From: Bacteroidales bacterium
Lineage (GTDB): Bacteria; Bacteroidota; Bacteroidia; Bacteroidales; F082
Direction: 5' to 3'
NCBI GenBank assembly: GCA_028277395.1
Contig: JANQGJ010000078.1
Location: 62,001 to 126,000 of the forward strand
DNA length: 64,000 bases
The stretch's first letter is position 1, and each line of letters starts with the position of its first letter. Made by a program: the position numbers and the translations under genes. Shown here piece by piece: positions 8,579 to 17,681 of this stretch. The notes beneath the pieces were generated by a model. The model ran no database searches. It was not told the origin of the DNA and worked only from the letters and a program-made list of their open reading frames with translations.

Positions 8579-9760
8579 ATGAGTAGCATGTACCTTATAG
8601 GTTTTATTCAAACAGTATTTTTATCACTGCTGATATTAACAAAAAAAAGGTTGAAACTGAGTGATGTATTCCTTTTCCTGTTTATATTGGTTATGGGTTT
8701 GAGGTTGTTAAACATTTACTTTGGTAACATAGGATATTATGAGGTGTATCCAAAGATAGTCAGGTTAATAGAGTTTATATACTGGCCGCTTTTTGGTCCA
8801 CTGCTTTTCTTATATATTGAAACAATTACATCAACCGAAAACAAGTTCAGATTAATCTATTTAATTCATTTTATTCCGGGTTTTTATGTGATAATTGTTT
8901 TTGCAGGTTTTATATACAATAACAGTGGATTATCTCTGAATGAATACTGTCAGAGAGGAATCTTTTTTCAGGCAGGAAAATATTTTTGGTATTACACAAC
9001 ACATATTTATTTCATTTTGTCAATAATAAAACTACATCGTTATCGCAGAAGTGTTGAGAATTACTTTTCCTCCAAAAAAAATGTGGACCTCAGGTGGTTA
9101 CTAATAATGACATATGGTTTTGGATTATTCCTTTTTACTTCAATGTTCTTTATACTAACCCATGATATAATTCCTGTTGAATTACCGGCTGTCTATTATC
9201 ACTTCTCATGGTTTGTTCTGGTTATTTACATCTTTGGGATCGGATATTTTGGTTACAGACAGAAAGGTGTTTTTGATAATGATGAGTTGAATCCGGAGAG
9301 AGAAAATCAATTGGAGTTGGTTGAAAGAGCTCAGACATACCAACCTGTTAGGGTTACTACCGAAGACCTCAAAACTGATCAGTACATTAAAACTAAACTT
9401 GGGAAGGATGAAAAAGAAGTTATTCTGAAAAATCTTAAGAATTGCATGAAAACAGAAAAACCATACCTGGATAGTGAACTTGACCTGAAGAAATTATCGG
9501 AAGCAATTAATACCACGCCCAATAAATTATCACAAACGATCAATTCAACTTTTAATAAGAACTTCTTTGAATTTGTAAATGAATACAGAATAGATGAAGT
9601 GAAATATAAGTTAACCGATCCTGATTTTTCTCAGGAAAAGATCATGAATATAGCTTATGATTGTGGTTTTAATTCCAAATCATCATTCTTTTCGGTGTTT
9701 AAGAGGTTAACATCTCAAACTCCCACTGAATATAAAAACAAACATGGTGTCAGTAAGTAA
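8579..9760 (+). CDS. membrane-anchored AraC-family transcriptional regulator
   Basis: A 393-residue protein. Roughly the first 220 residues form six or seven hydrophobic helices. A charged linker is followed by a C-terminal AraC-type double helix-turn-helix (about residues 290-390), including LKKLSEAINTTPNKLSQTIN and IAYDCGFNSKSSFFSVFKR. This 7TM-AraC design is common in Bacteroidota and implies a membrane-bound regulator that may sense a signal in or across the membrane. The gene lies 65 bp after the TlpA-like gene. A TTACTTTG element just before the ATG is one base off the -7 consensus, so it may have its own promoter. Confidence 0.9.
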   Translation: MSSMYLIGFIQTVFLSLLILTKKRLKLSDVFLFLFILVMGLRLLNIYFGNIGYYEVYPKIVRLIEFIYWPLFGPLLFLYIETITSTENKFRLIYLIHFIPGFYVIIVFAGFIYNNSGLSLNEYCQRGIFFQAGKYFWYYTTHIYFILSIIKLHRYRRSVENYFSSKKNVDLRWLLIMTYGFGLFLFTSMFFILTHDIIPVELPAVYYHFSWFVLVIYIFGIGYFGYRQKGVFDNDELNPERENQLELVERAQTYQPVRVTTEDLKTDQYIKTKLGKDEKEVILKNLKNCMKTEKPYLDSELDLKKLSEAINTTPNKLSQTINSTFNKNFFEFVNEYRIDEVKYKLTDPDFSQEKIMNIAYDCGFNSKSSFFSVFKRLTSQTPTEYKNKHGVSK

Positions 9761-9929
9761 TCATTAATTGTATAAACTGTTTACGTACAAACCGTTATTT
9801 TATGACAAGGCACATAATGGTAAGTTGACTATTATTTTGTCCAACCTTATAAGATTGCACTCTTACCGGATTTATGTGATTTAGTTTTGCTGCAGGTAAT
9901 TATTAATATAAATCCATAAAATCTGTTTT

Positions 9930-10154
9930 ATGATAAAAAAAGGCACACAACCAACAGGGTATGTAATTATAGCAAGCGCAATAATTTGGGGAGTAGTTAT
10001 TTATTCATGTGCATATACATTGAAAGAAACCGAATTGAACACAAAAATCCAGGATATCTTAATTGGCGGAGCATTATCGCATCTGTTATTTGTCTGGGCA
10101 CCAATTGCACTTTTGTTCAAAAAAACAAAAATGAATGGAAAGTCAGATGCTTAA
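9930..10154 (+). CDS. small two-helix membrane protein, unknown function
   Basis: A 74-residue protein with two hydrophobic helices (about 10-28 and 40-62) separated by a short polar loop and ending in a lysine-rich tail (KKTKMNGKSDA). No family is recognised. It stands alone between the AraC-type regulator and a lipoprotein gene, with about 170 and 50 bp on either side. Its codon use looks like its neighbours, so it is probably a real gene. Confidence 0.6.
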   Translation: MIKKGTQPTGYVIIASAIIWGVVIYSCAYTLKETELNTKIQDILIGGALSHLLFVWAPIALLFKKTKMNGKSDA

Positions 10155-10204
10155 ACTGACTTGTTAACTCTGCCGGTTTAGTCATAGCAAAACTTAACAT
10201 AAAT

Positions 10205-11362
10205 ATGGTAACACTGTCATTTAAGAAATCATTTCACTTCATTAATGTATTGGTAATAATAATATTGTTGGTTACAGGGTGTGGTCGTAATGAAGAAATA
10301 ATCATGTTCAGGTATAAAAATCTGACACAAACAGGAGATTGGAAACTAACCAAAAATGACTCTACAGTAAACAATGGTCATATTAAATTAGAGAACAAGA
10401 TTTGGCTTATGCACTTTATTCACTGGTGGGAACTTAATGAAGACAATAAAAATGTATCTGATGAATATGTGAGAGAATTACTAAAGAATGTATGGGGAAT
10501 GCAATTTGAGTTAACAGGAACGGAAGGCAAAACAACTATAGCTGGTCATGAAGCAGTATTTGTGGAAGGGATGCTTGGGGATTTTGTTAATACCATATTT
10601 GTAGTTTGGAATTGTCCGGAGTCGGGTCGTCAATTCCTGTCCGACTGTAATATCAATATTTCGTTGAACACACCAGATAAATTGCTTGAACTACAGGTAG
10701 ATGATATAACAAAATCCATATGTTGTCATGATCATGAAAATGAGTCAGATAACCCTCTGTTAACAAATCATATATCATATGAAAATGTAGGTGTATCATT
10801 TAGCATTCCGCCAAACTGGCACTCTGACTTTTACATTGTTAACCCTGATTCTGATAAAAAATATCCCGGGTATTATAAGGATGGTGTAACTGAAAAACAT
10901 GGTGTAATCTGGAATTTGGTAACCGATTCGGAACGGGAAATAAACTTTGTTTGGGAGAAAAGCAACAATGATCCCATACTCGAATCTTTTGACGTTGCAT
11001 TGTTTAATTTTTTCAATGATACTGTTACTTTTAAAAAAGATACATTGGAATATCGTTCTGTTTATACAAATATCATTAATCAGTCTGATGCTTTTGAGAA
11101 TTCGTATGTCGAATGTTCGGGAAGTTATGAACTAGTAACAGAAATTGTTGGTTATATACCCATTGATACCAGTAATTATACATATCAGGCTTTTTTTTGG
11201 AGAACCGAACAGTATAATTGTTTGGTTGTAGCCACAATGGTATCACATAATAATATCTGGGGTATTCCGGTTGATTTAGTGCCAACAAAGAAACAATTTG
11301 ATAAATTTGTAAAGGATGATGTACTTGAAAATATAGATATCCCGGTAATCAGAAATAAATAA
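10205..11362 (+). CDS. lipoprotein of unknown function
   Basis: A 385-residue protein with a signal peptide and lipobox-like LLVTGC (about residue 25). The mature part is soluble and rich in aromatic residues. Two similar-sized halves are separated near YENVGVSFSIPPNWHSDF, a phrase reminiscent of PsbP-like or photosystem-type lipoprotein domains, but I would not assign a family. The next gene starts 4 bp after the stop, so the two are an operon with an M1-like peptidase. Confidence 0.6.
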   Translation: MVTLSFKKSFHFINVLVIIILLVTGCGRNEEIIMFRYKNLTQTGDWKLTKNDSTVNNGHIKLENKIWLMHFIHWWELNEDNKNVSDEYVRELLKNVWGMQFELTGTEGKTTIAGHEAVFVEGMLGDFVNTIFVVWNCPESGRQFLSDCNINISLNTPDKLLELQVDDITKSICCHDHENESDNPLLTNHISYENVGVSFSIPPNWHSDFYIVNPDSDKKYPGYYKDGVTEKHGVIWNLVTDSEREINFVWEKSNNDPILESFDVALFNFFNDTVTFKKDTLEYRSVYTNIINQSDAFENSYVECSGSYELVTEIVGYIPIDTSNYTYQAFFWRTEQYNCLVVATMVSHNNIWGIPVDLVPTKKQFDKFVKDDVLENIDIPVIRNK

Positions 11363-11366
11363 AGAA

Positions 11367-12776
11367 ATGAAAATATTGATATCAACAATAATATTTCTCC
11401 ATGGCCTAACCATTGGAGCGCAGATAGTAGAAAGTTATGAAGTAAATGCCGAATTTTTCCCCAATGATGCACAAATGTGGGGATATGCTGTTTCGCCTGA
11501 CGCTTTTATGAGAGCGAATTCAATTGTTGAGCTCAGAGGATCAGTGGAAAATGAAGTTAATTTCTATCTGCATGGTGAGCTGAAAATTGATTCAATCCTG
11601 GAAAATGGAAGACGTATTGAATATTCTGCAACAAAGGAATTCTATCCATATGATTACTCATCAATTGCTTTAAAAGTGACGATTGAAGCGGTACCTGATA
11701 GTAGAAAAATAAATATACATTATTCAGGATTTTTCAATCCTTCAAGAGCAAGGGCATTGTCGAATTATATGCGGATCAACAGGAATGAGGGAGTTTATCT
11801 TAGAGCCTATGGTTATTCACTTTGGTTTCCCGTATTCATAGAAAGTAATGAACAAAGTTATGAAGCCAACTTTAAATCAGTAAATGTAAAACTTCCACTA
11901 AACTTCAGGGCATTGGTGGTAGGGGAGTTGATTGAAGAATATGAAAATAATGATAACTACCACGCAACATGGAAGCCGGGATTAATGGATATCACAGAAG
12001 TTCAATGTTCGGCAGGTGAATACAATATTGTTGAGAAAAACAATGTGGTTGTTTATCACTATGATAATGAAGGATCAAAACAAAACGCTGGAAAAATACT
12101 TGATTATGTAATTGAGCTTAAACAGTTGTTTTCAGATAAGTTAATTCAAACTGATAATGATATTCCCATTTACATAAATGAAATGCCGAAATATGGAGAT
12201 ATCTCAAGTGAGAATGTTGTTGGTATACAGACAAGGGTATTCAATAGCTTTGAGACAGATATATATTCAAAATTAACCATTGCACATGAACTGGTACATC
12301 CATATGTGCAGTATCCCATATCCCGTGATAATGAGTTTTATGCGCTTATTATTGAAGGTTTTCCCGGTTTCTTTCAGTTTTATGCTGCAGAGAAAACAAT
12401 TCCTGATCTTTTTGACATGGAGGAATATATGAAAGGAAAAGAGGTTCAGTATCTGGAATACAGAAGAACAGGTAAGACCAGAAGAGGGAATACTCTTCCC
12501 AAAGAAAAACCGATTCTTGAAATAACTGCCGATGAAATAGGGGTCTATAAAGACAGATTTGTACTAAATGATCGTGTACATCTGTTTATGTATGACCTGT
12601 GGATGAAAATGGGAGATGAGGGGTTCGATAGTTTTCTAATGCAATTATTTGAACTACAACCTGCTGATTACTCTTCATTTGAAAAAGTTGTACTGAATTA
12701 TCTACCTGGATACAAAGCAAAATTGAATACCTGGTTAAAAACTACTGATTATCCTGAGTCGTTGCGGGTGAAATAG
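11367..12776 (+). CDS. M1-like gluzincin metallopeptidase, secreted
   Basis: A 469-residue protein with an N-terminal signal peptide (MKILISTIIF onward, cleavage near IGAQ). HELVH at 307-311 is followed exactly 18 residues later by Glu330 in EGFPGFF. This is the HExxH-X18-E zinc signature of M1/M61-type gluzincins. The N-terminal half is beta-rich, as in M1 peptidases, and the helical C-terminal domain is short. It is expected to act in the periplasm or at the surface as an aminopeptidase-like enzyme. No GxMEN substrate loop could be found, so specificity may differ or activity may be lost. It forms an operon with the lipoprotein gene 4 bp upstream. Confidence 0.72.
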   Translation: MKILISTIIFLHGLTIGAQIVESYEVNAEFFPNDAQMWGYAVSPDAFMRANSIVELRGSVENEVNFYLHGELKIDSILENGRRIEYSATKEFYPYDYSSIALKVTIEAVPDSRKINIHYSGFFNPSRARALSNYMRINRNEGVYLRAYGYSLWFPVFIESNEQSYEANFKSVNVKLPLNFRALVVGELIEEYENNDNYHATWKPGLMDITEVQCSAGEYNIVEKNNVVVYHYDNEGSKQNAGKILDYVIELKQLFSDKLIQTDNDIPIYINEMPKYGDISSENVVGIQTRVFNSFETDIYSKLTIAHELVHPYVQYPISRDNEFYALIIEGFPGFFQFYAAEKTIPDLFDMEEYMKGKEVQYLEYRRTGKTRRGNTLPKEKPILEITADEIGVYKDRFVLNDRVHLFMYDLWMKMGDEGFDSFLMQLFELQPADYSSFEKVVLNYLPGYKAKLNTWLKTTDYPESLRVK

Positions 12777-13087
12777 TGGTTTGGTGAAGTTATCGTACAT
12801 GGTAGAGAAGGGTTATGTACTTTAACACAAATCTTGTTACCTTATTCGTAAGAAATTATATTGATGGCAATATTTCAGTTGTATTGTTAAGTTATATGGA
12901 ATAAATGTTGCAGTATTTCATTATTGCTAACTTACATACAAGCAATAGGGTTTGTGTTTTACAACATGAAAAAACTACTCTTTAGTTAAGCGTTTTGTCC
13001 TACTATAAGCGGGTATTGTTTCGAATAATACTTATTAATAGATTTGATGGGTTATAACAATTGTTACACATTAAAAGCACAAAACTC
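12777..13087. other. intergenic region without a recognisable gene
   Basis: 311 bp of AT-rich sequence between the M1-like peptidase and the next membrane protein. I saw no tRNA, no strong terminator and no conserved coding stretch. Confidence 0.5.
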
Positions 13088-13561
13088 ATGAAAACTAACG
13101 AACTAACATTTGAAGCTCTTATAAACTATCATAAAATGGAAGGCCAGGAGGAAATAGCTTACCTGGCTATCATGTTTACCGTTATAATTGGAATTATCGG
13201 ATACCTGGGTTCTGCTCAGAAAGTTGAAAAAAGTGCCAGAATATTGATTCTTCTTTTTTATATTGGGTTTCATTTTGCTATGGTTTCTTCTTTTCTGGCA
13301 TCAATGAAAATTCATGGTGCTATTCACAAAGAAATAGCTACCTATGTAATTGAGAACCCTGAAATATTCAACAAAGGAACAAGAAGCTGCCTTTACAATG
13401 AGTTAAAGGAAATGAAACCGCATAATGTTGGAAGAATGGAGCTCGCAGGTCATTTATTATTAGTCTTTATGATTCTTTGTATTCTTAGCCTGGGTTCGAA
13501 TAGTATTCTTCGTTGGACCAGGATAGAAAATATTTTTATAAGAGGTAAAACCACAAAGTAG
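13088..13561 (+). CDS. four-helix membrane protein, unknown function
   Basis: From the ATG at 13088 the protein is 157 residues (MKTNELTF...). An in-frame TTG 27 bases upstream is possible but less likely. Three or four hydrophobic segments are visible (about 28-47, 53-75, 118-137). A polar stretch between helices 2 and 3 contains a single Cys in GTRSCLYNEL. No family is recognised. It is monocistronic and faces the convergent minus-strand cluster that begins 180 bp downstream. Confidence 0.6.
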   Translation: MKTNELTFEALINYHKMEGQEEIAYLAIMFTVIIGIIGYLGSAQKVEKSARILILLFYIGFHFAMVSSFLASMKIHGAIHKEIATYVIENPEIFNKGTRSCLYNELKEMKPHNVGRMELAGHLLLVFMILCILSLGSNSILRWTRIENIFIRGKTTK

Positions 13562-13738
13562 TTTTATAAATTACCCTGACTTATTATGGTTTATGAATTG
13601 GGTTCAACACAAATTACGTACTTTCCCACTGATGTTTTTTTACAAATTGTAATTATAAAAATGATCTCATGTTATGAAATTTGTTTACTGTAACCTCTCT
13701 CTGATGGATATTTAATTGATGATTTAAACAGGTTGTTT

Positions 13739-14197
13739 CTACAAATCAGCTATTGGAACAATAATCCCTTTTTCTTTAAGCATTGTTACAAGCATTTTAA
13801 TGAATTGGATGCTTTCTTTATTTAATGATAATTTAAGGCTACACTTTGGTGATCCCTTTACACCAATAACACCTGTAATCCTGGTTCCATGTCTTTGATA
13901 TTCTTCTATTTGTGAAACAATTGGTTCGAGTATTGCCTGATATAGTTTTGGTAAACTATCAGACACAGAAGTCATGTTTTCGGTACTGGTATCGGCATTG
14001 TTTAAAGTTTGGTTTTTTAAAGCTATTGTTGATATAAGATGCGGACATGGTAACTGTAAAATACCTGTCTCGGAATCAATCAATATATCCATTATTTCCA
14101 ATAATTCTTTATTTGAACGTTGCAGGTTTTCATTTAAAAATGAAGTTAAGATGCAATGTGGTAGTAGAATCAGGTTCTGTTTTAATTTATTTCTCAT
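13739..14197 (-). CDS. TudS-related putative desulfidase (DUF523-like)
   Basis: A 152-residue protein. LLPHCIL near the N-terminus, LQLPCPH in the middle and GVIGVKGSPKC later reproduce the three-cysteine pattern of TudS/DUF523-type proteins, which hold a [4Fe-4S] cluster and remove sulfur from thiolated compounds such as 2-thiouracil. Length matches the short TudS-related branch. It is the last gene of the minus-strand cluster that starts at the TonB receptor, 172 bp after the HypB-like gene, and may be transcribed with it or separately. The presence of an Fe-S desulfidase beside Fe-S assembly genes is suggestive, but the substrate here is unknown. Confidence 0.6.
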   Translation of the reverse strand: MRNKLKQNLILLPHCILTSFLNENLQRSNKELLEIMDILIDSETGILQLPCPHLISTIALKNQTLNNADTSTENMTSVSDSLPKLYQAILEPIVSQIEEYQRHGTRITGVIGVKGSPKCSLKLSLNKESIQFIKMLVTMLKEKGIIVPIADL

Positions 14198-14369
14198 TTG
14201 AAAGGTATTTGATCCATCTTAGTGCTTGAATAACCCTGATCGTTTAACATTATTAATGAGCCGGGCCAGACAAGTGCCAAAAGCAAAGTGTTTTTAACTA
14301 ATCTTTGTAAGATAAAGAATCAATTGAACTTAATAACTCTTAAGCAAATGTCTGGCATCGCCAGTTGAA

Positions 14370-15131
14370 TTAAGAAATCTGATTTTCTAACCATTCATAC
14401 CAATTATTCATGCCTTCCCCTGTTTTGACTGATGTTTCAAAGAATTTTAGCTTTCGGTTAACTCTGAGAGCGTAGTCTTTACATCTGTCAATATCAAAAT
14501 CAAGGTATGGTAGTAGATCAGTTTTATTTATTATACAAATATCGGATGATTCAAACATAGTAGGGTACTTCAGTGGTTTGTCATCACCTTCGGTCACACT
14601 TATTATTACTATCCTTTTAGCTTCACCAAGATCAAATAGTGAAGGACATACAAGGTTACCTACATTTTCAATGAAAAGGACACTATTGTCTTCAACTTTT
14701 AAAGTATTGACTGCTTTTTTAACCATGGCTGAATCAAGATGACATCCATTGCCGGTATTTACCTGGATAGCAGGTGCCCCGGCTTTCTCAATTCTTTCGG
14801 CATCGTGGATAGTTTGCTGATCACCAACAACTATAAAAAAATTAATTATGTCTCCTTTCTCCTGAATTGTCCTTTCCAATAAACTGGTTTTTCCTGATCC
14901 GGGAGAACTCACAAGATTTAATGCCTTTATGTTTTTGTCCTCAAAATGGCTCCTGTTTTGCAGGGCTGTTTTGTCATTTTTTTGTAGGATGTTTGCCTGT
15001 AGATTAAGTTCGCGTTTTTGTCCTTTTTCCCCGGCTGTTTGAGTTTTGTTTGAACTCTTGTTTAGCCCGGCTTCACCAAATTTTAAAAGCATAAGCGGCT
15101 GATTATCCAGAGTCTTGTTATTAGTACACAT
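14370..15131 (-). CDS. hypB: HypB-like nickel-insertion GTPase
   Basis: A 253-residue SIMIBI-class GTPase. The P-loop is SSPGSGKTS (about residues 75-83), and NKTDLLPY supplies the guanine-specificity motif. The G-domain metal site of HypB is complete: Cys130-His131 in NTGNGCHLD and Cys162 in NLVCPSLFD. The N-terminal ~65 residues are variable and lack both a His-rich stretch and a CxxCGC nickel site. HypB normally loads Ni into [NiFe]-hydrogenase with HypA, but no hypA, other hyp gene or hydrogenase lies in this window, so its client may be another metalloprotein or cofactor of this cluster. A 131-bp gap separates it from the methyltransferase gene upstream. Confidence 0.85.
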   Translation of the reverse strand: MCTNNKTLDNQPLMLLKFGEAGLNKSSNKTQTAGEKGQKRELNLQANILQKNDKTALQNRSHFEDKNIKALNLVSSPGSGKTSLLERTIQEKGDIINFFIVVGDQQTIHDAERIEKAGAPAIQVNTGNGCHLDSAMVKKAVNTLKVEDNSVLFIENVGNLVCPSLFDLGEAKRIVIISVTEGDDKPLKYPTMFESSDICIINKTDLLPYLDFDIDRCKDYALRVNRKLKFFETSVKTGEGMNNWYEWLENQIS

Positions 15132-15262
15132 ATTTTTGTTTTTTATTATTGAATATAATTACGTTATGAGTTGTCGGACGTTTACAAATAAATTAAATGT
15201 CAGACATAAATTTTATTACCAATTATTTGAATTGAATATCTGATTCAGTGGTTTCAGGAAAA

Positions 15263-15823
15263 TCATAAATATCTTGGAACATTTCTGGTATATCTATTAT
15301 ATGACCTTCCGTATTTTTTCCTGCAATATTTCTCTTCCCCAAGAATAAGAATATGTGAAGGTATGTGGTATAATATTGTAAGGATAATCAGAAGCCACGA
15401 GGCAGTTGATATACATATTCCAATCAACATTATCGTCCAGCACAGGTAAAGCGGATGTCTTGATATCCTGTACATCCCTTTTGTGATAGGTTTATTAATT
15501 GGAGTAGTTCCATAGTTGTACAATGCTAAAAGGTTCATAATCACCCCCAGTAAAAAAAATGATACTCCTACATAGAAACATATTGAACCATATAGAACAG
15601 GTACCCAAATTGTTGTAATCATTATTGCAAACATTAGCACCATTGTGCCGGTTGAAGCCATTTTATCACGTTTTGAATACCATGACATATCATTAAGCCT
15701 TCTTATGGCACGGGGATTTATCATAAATAAGAATAATAAATTCCCCCATGCAATAACAGGGCCAATCCAGGCATTCAAAACTCCAATTTGCAGGTTTTCA
15801 AATAAATACATTATTGTGATCAT
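15263..15823 (-). CDS. isoprenylcysteine-carboxyl-methyltransferase-like membrane protein
   Basis: A 186-residue integral membrane protein with about five hydrophobic segments. The C-terminal half carries the ICMT/PEMT-type signature: YRISRHPLYLCW, then EEKYCRKKYGRSYNRYTRNVPRYL-type ending (the E-E, G-x-x-Y and VPR residues). Such enzymes methylate lipids, prenylated compounds or thiol/carboxylate groups with SAM. It starts 4 bp downstream of the soluble methyltransferase gene, so the two methyltransferases are an operon inside the TonB/ABC/Suf cluster. Substrate unknown. Confidence 0.7.
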   Translation of the reverse strand: MITIMYLFENLQIGVLNAWIGPVIAWGNLLFLFMINPRAIRRLNDMSWYSKRDKMASTGTMVLMFAIMITTIWVPVLYGSICFYVGVSFFLLGVIMNLLALYNYGTTPINKPITKGMYRISRHPLYLCWTIMLIGICISTASWLLIILTILYHIPSHILILGEEKYCRKKYGRSYNRYTRNVPRYL

Positions 15824-15827
15824 TTCA

Positions 15828-16442
15828 TTAAAATAAATTAAACTCTAACATAAAATTGTAACCAAGATCAGTATATCTGGTGTATACAAAATCGAACTCA
15901 TTTGCAATTTCAACTAATTCCGGAGGAGATAACCTTAGATGTTCAGGTGGTCCAAAATGAGTAATTTCTTTTTTACAATCAATTGTTATTAATTTCCCTC
16001 CGGGTTTTAAAACCCGGTAAATTTCACTGAACAAGGTATGTTTGCTTTCTCTCAAATTGAGTGCATGCAATACTGTTGCCACAAAACATACATTTATGCT
16101 GTTATCTGCCAAAGGCAGTGGTTTTGTAATATCAGCAACCTTTGCATCAATATTGGTTATACCTGAATCTGAGATTTCTTTCCTTAAATGATCAATAGTA
16201 TCTTTATTGATATCAAAAGCAATGATTCGACCTGTTTTACCAACCAGTGATGATACGTAAACTGAGTACTCACCTATACCACATCCCATATCAAGAAAGC
16301 TATCACCATCTTGGATGTTTATATTTTTAAAAACCAAATCTGGCGGATGCATATGTGTACTCGTAGGGCCGTGTTTTCGCCTTTTACGTCTCATTGATGA
16401 ATCTCCTGGGGCTTCGTGATTACAGTTACTAAATTTTTCCAT
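15828..16442 (-). CDS. class I SAM-dependent methyltransferase (UbiE/COQ5-like)
   Basis: A 204-residue soluble enzyme. SAM-binding motif I is FLDMGCGIGEYS (about 49-60), followed by the acidic strand IIAFDIN, then VADITKPLP and VLKPGGKLITIDC. It is preceded by a basic, His-containing N-terminus (RRKRRKHGPTSTHMHPPD) that could contact metal or nucleic acid. It lies 21 bp after the SufB/D-like gene and 4 bp before the membrane methyltransferase. I infer modification of a small molecule handled by this cluster. Confidence 0.82.
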   Translation of the reverse strand: MEKFSNCNHEAPGDSSMRRKRRKHGPTSTHMHPPDLVFKNINIQDGDSFLDMGCGIGEYSVYVSSLVGKTGRIIAFDINKDTIDHLRKEISDSGITNIDAKVADITKPLPLADNSINVCFVATVLHALNLRESKHTLFSEIYRVLKPGGKLITIDCKKEITHFGPPEHLRLSPPELVEIANEFDFVYTRYTDLGYNFMLEFNLF

Positions 16443-16463
16443 GATTAATTAAATTTTCGATTC

Positions 16464-17681
16464 TTATTCGCCATGCCCTGAAAGCTCAGCTATTTCATTG
16501 ATTATTTCTGCCATTTCTGATCCCAGTCCTTCTACCTCAATTCCAACGTCCAGGAACCCTCTAATTATCAGTGCAATTGCCTGCATCTCGTTCAACCCCT
16601 TTGACTGTAGATAGTTAACTTCTCCGATGTCAATCCGTCCGATGGCTGCTTCATGAGACATTCGTGCATCAGGATGCATTGCCCGCAAACCAGGTATTGC
16701 TTCAATTATTCCATTATCATTTAACATTAATCCCGAGCAGTCCACATGAGCCCTTGTCTCTTTTGCTGCTCCGATCAATAAACCTGTCTGAATAACCTGT
16801 CCTCCATGATTCACTGCCCTGGCAACAAGTTCAGCTCCCGAGTTTTCACCGTCCATTAGTACTGTTCCTCCAATATCGCAATAAGTGCCCGGGAAAGATG
16901 CTAATACCGTCATGTACTTGGCACTTGCATTTTTCCCAGATAAATGAGTAAATGGATCTGTTTGAATATGTTTCGGAGGTTTTACAGAATAATAATTACT
17001 GATATATGTACCATCATCATCAACAATAGTTGCAGTGCGTGGACGTACAACAAAATCAGTCCCCCAATTATGTATCATTGTATTAATCAGTTTTGCACCC
17101 TTTCCTACGAAATGTTCACTAATAGCTATATGTAAGCCTCCTTTGATTGTACAACCGGATGTACATCCTGTAATCAAATGTAAATGTGCACCTTCCTCCA
17201 AAACAACGATGTTGTGGATACACATCGTACTCATTTCGCGATGCATAAACAGAGCAGTATGAAGAGGTTCATTTACAATTACATTTTTCCTGACTCGTAT
17301 GAAATATCCGTTTTGCTCTTTTTTGAATGCAGTTTGAGTGAACTCATCCTGGTTCTCATCTATTGCTTTAAAATGATATTTATCTTTTATTTCAGGATAA
17401 ATAACGAAGGCTTTCTTTAAGGGAATTATCTCAACCCCGTCAATCTGAGGCAAAAAAGTAAATATGGAGGTTCCATACATAAAAAATTTCCCGGCTTCTG
17501 AATTGTCATTAAGATTGATACCAACAGATTGTAATGAATTGATTTCATCTTCTTTAAGTTCATCAATAGAGTCGATTTTAGGTTGGTCCTCCTCAATGTC
17601 ATTAAATATTGATAAATCCATATTTATGTCATTTGAAGAAACTGATTTCACTGAAATTTCTGTATTAGTTCTTGTTTTCAT
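16464..17681 (-). CDS. SufB/SufD-family Fe-S scaffold-like protein
   Basis: A 405-residue protein. The middle and C-terminal parts have the right-handed beta-helix character of SufB/SufD (many short strands with turns such as HGGQVIQTGLLIG and RAHVDCSGLML), then the conserved helical end with RMSHEAAIGRIDIGEVNYLQSKG-type sequence and a final helix (FLDVGIEVEGLGSEM). It overlaps the SufC-like ATPase gene by 4 bp (ATGA), the usual coupling for a SufBC pair. With no SufS, SufE or SufU nearby, this is a minimal SufBC-type module inside a transport cluster. It might bind or store an Fe-S or other metal centre rather than serve general assembly. Confidence 0.85.
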   Translation of the reverse strand: MKTRTNTEISVKSVSSNDINMDLSIFNDIEEDQPKIDSIDELKEDEINSLQSVGINLNDNSEAGKFFMYGTSIFTFLPQIDGVEIIPLKKAFVIYPEIKDKYHFKAIDENQDEFTQTAFKKEQNGYFIRVRKNVIVNEPLHTALFMHREMSTMCIHNIVVLEEGAHLHLITGCTSGCTIKGGLHIAISEHFVGKGAKLINTMIHNWGTDFVVRPRTATIVDDDGTYISNYYSVKPPKHIQTDPFTHLSGKNASAKYMTVLASFPGTYCDIGGTVLMDGENSGAELVARAVNHGGQVIQTGLLIGAAKETRAHVDCSGLMLNDNGIIEAIPGLRAMHPDARMSHEAAIGRIDIGEVNYLQSKGLNEMQAIALIIRGFLDVGIEVEGLGSEMAEIINEIAELSGHGE

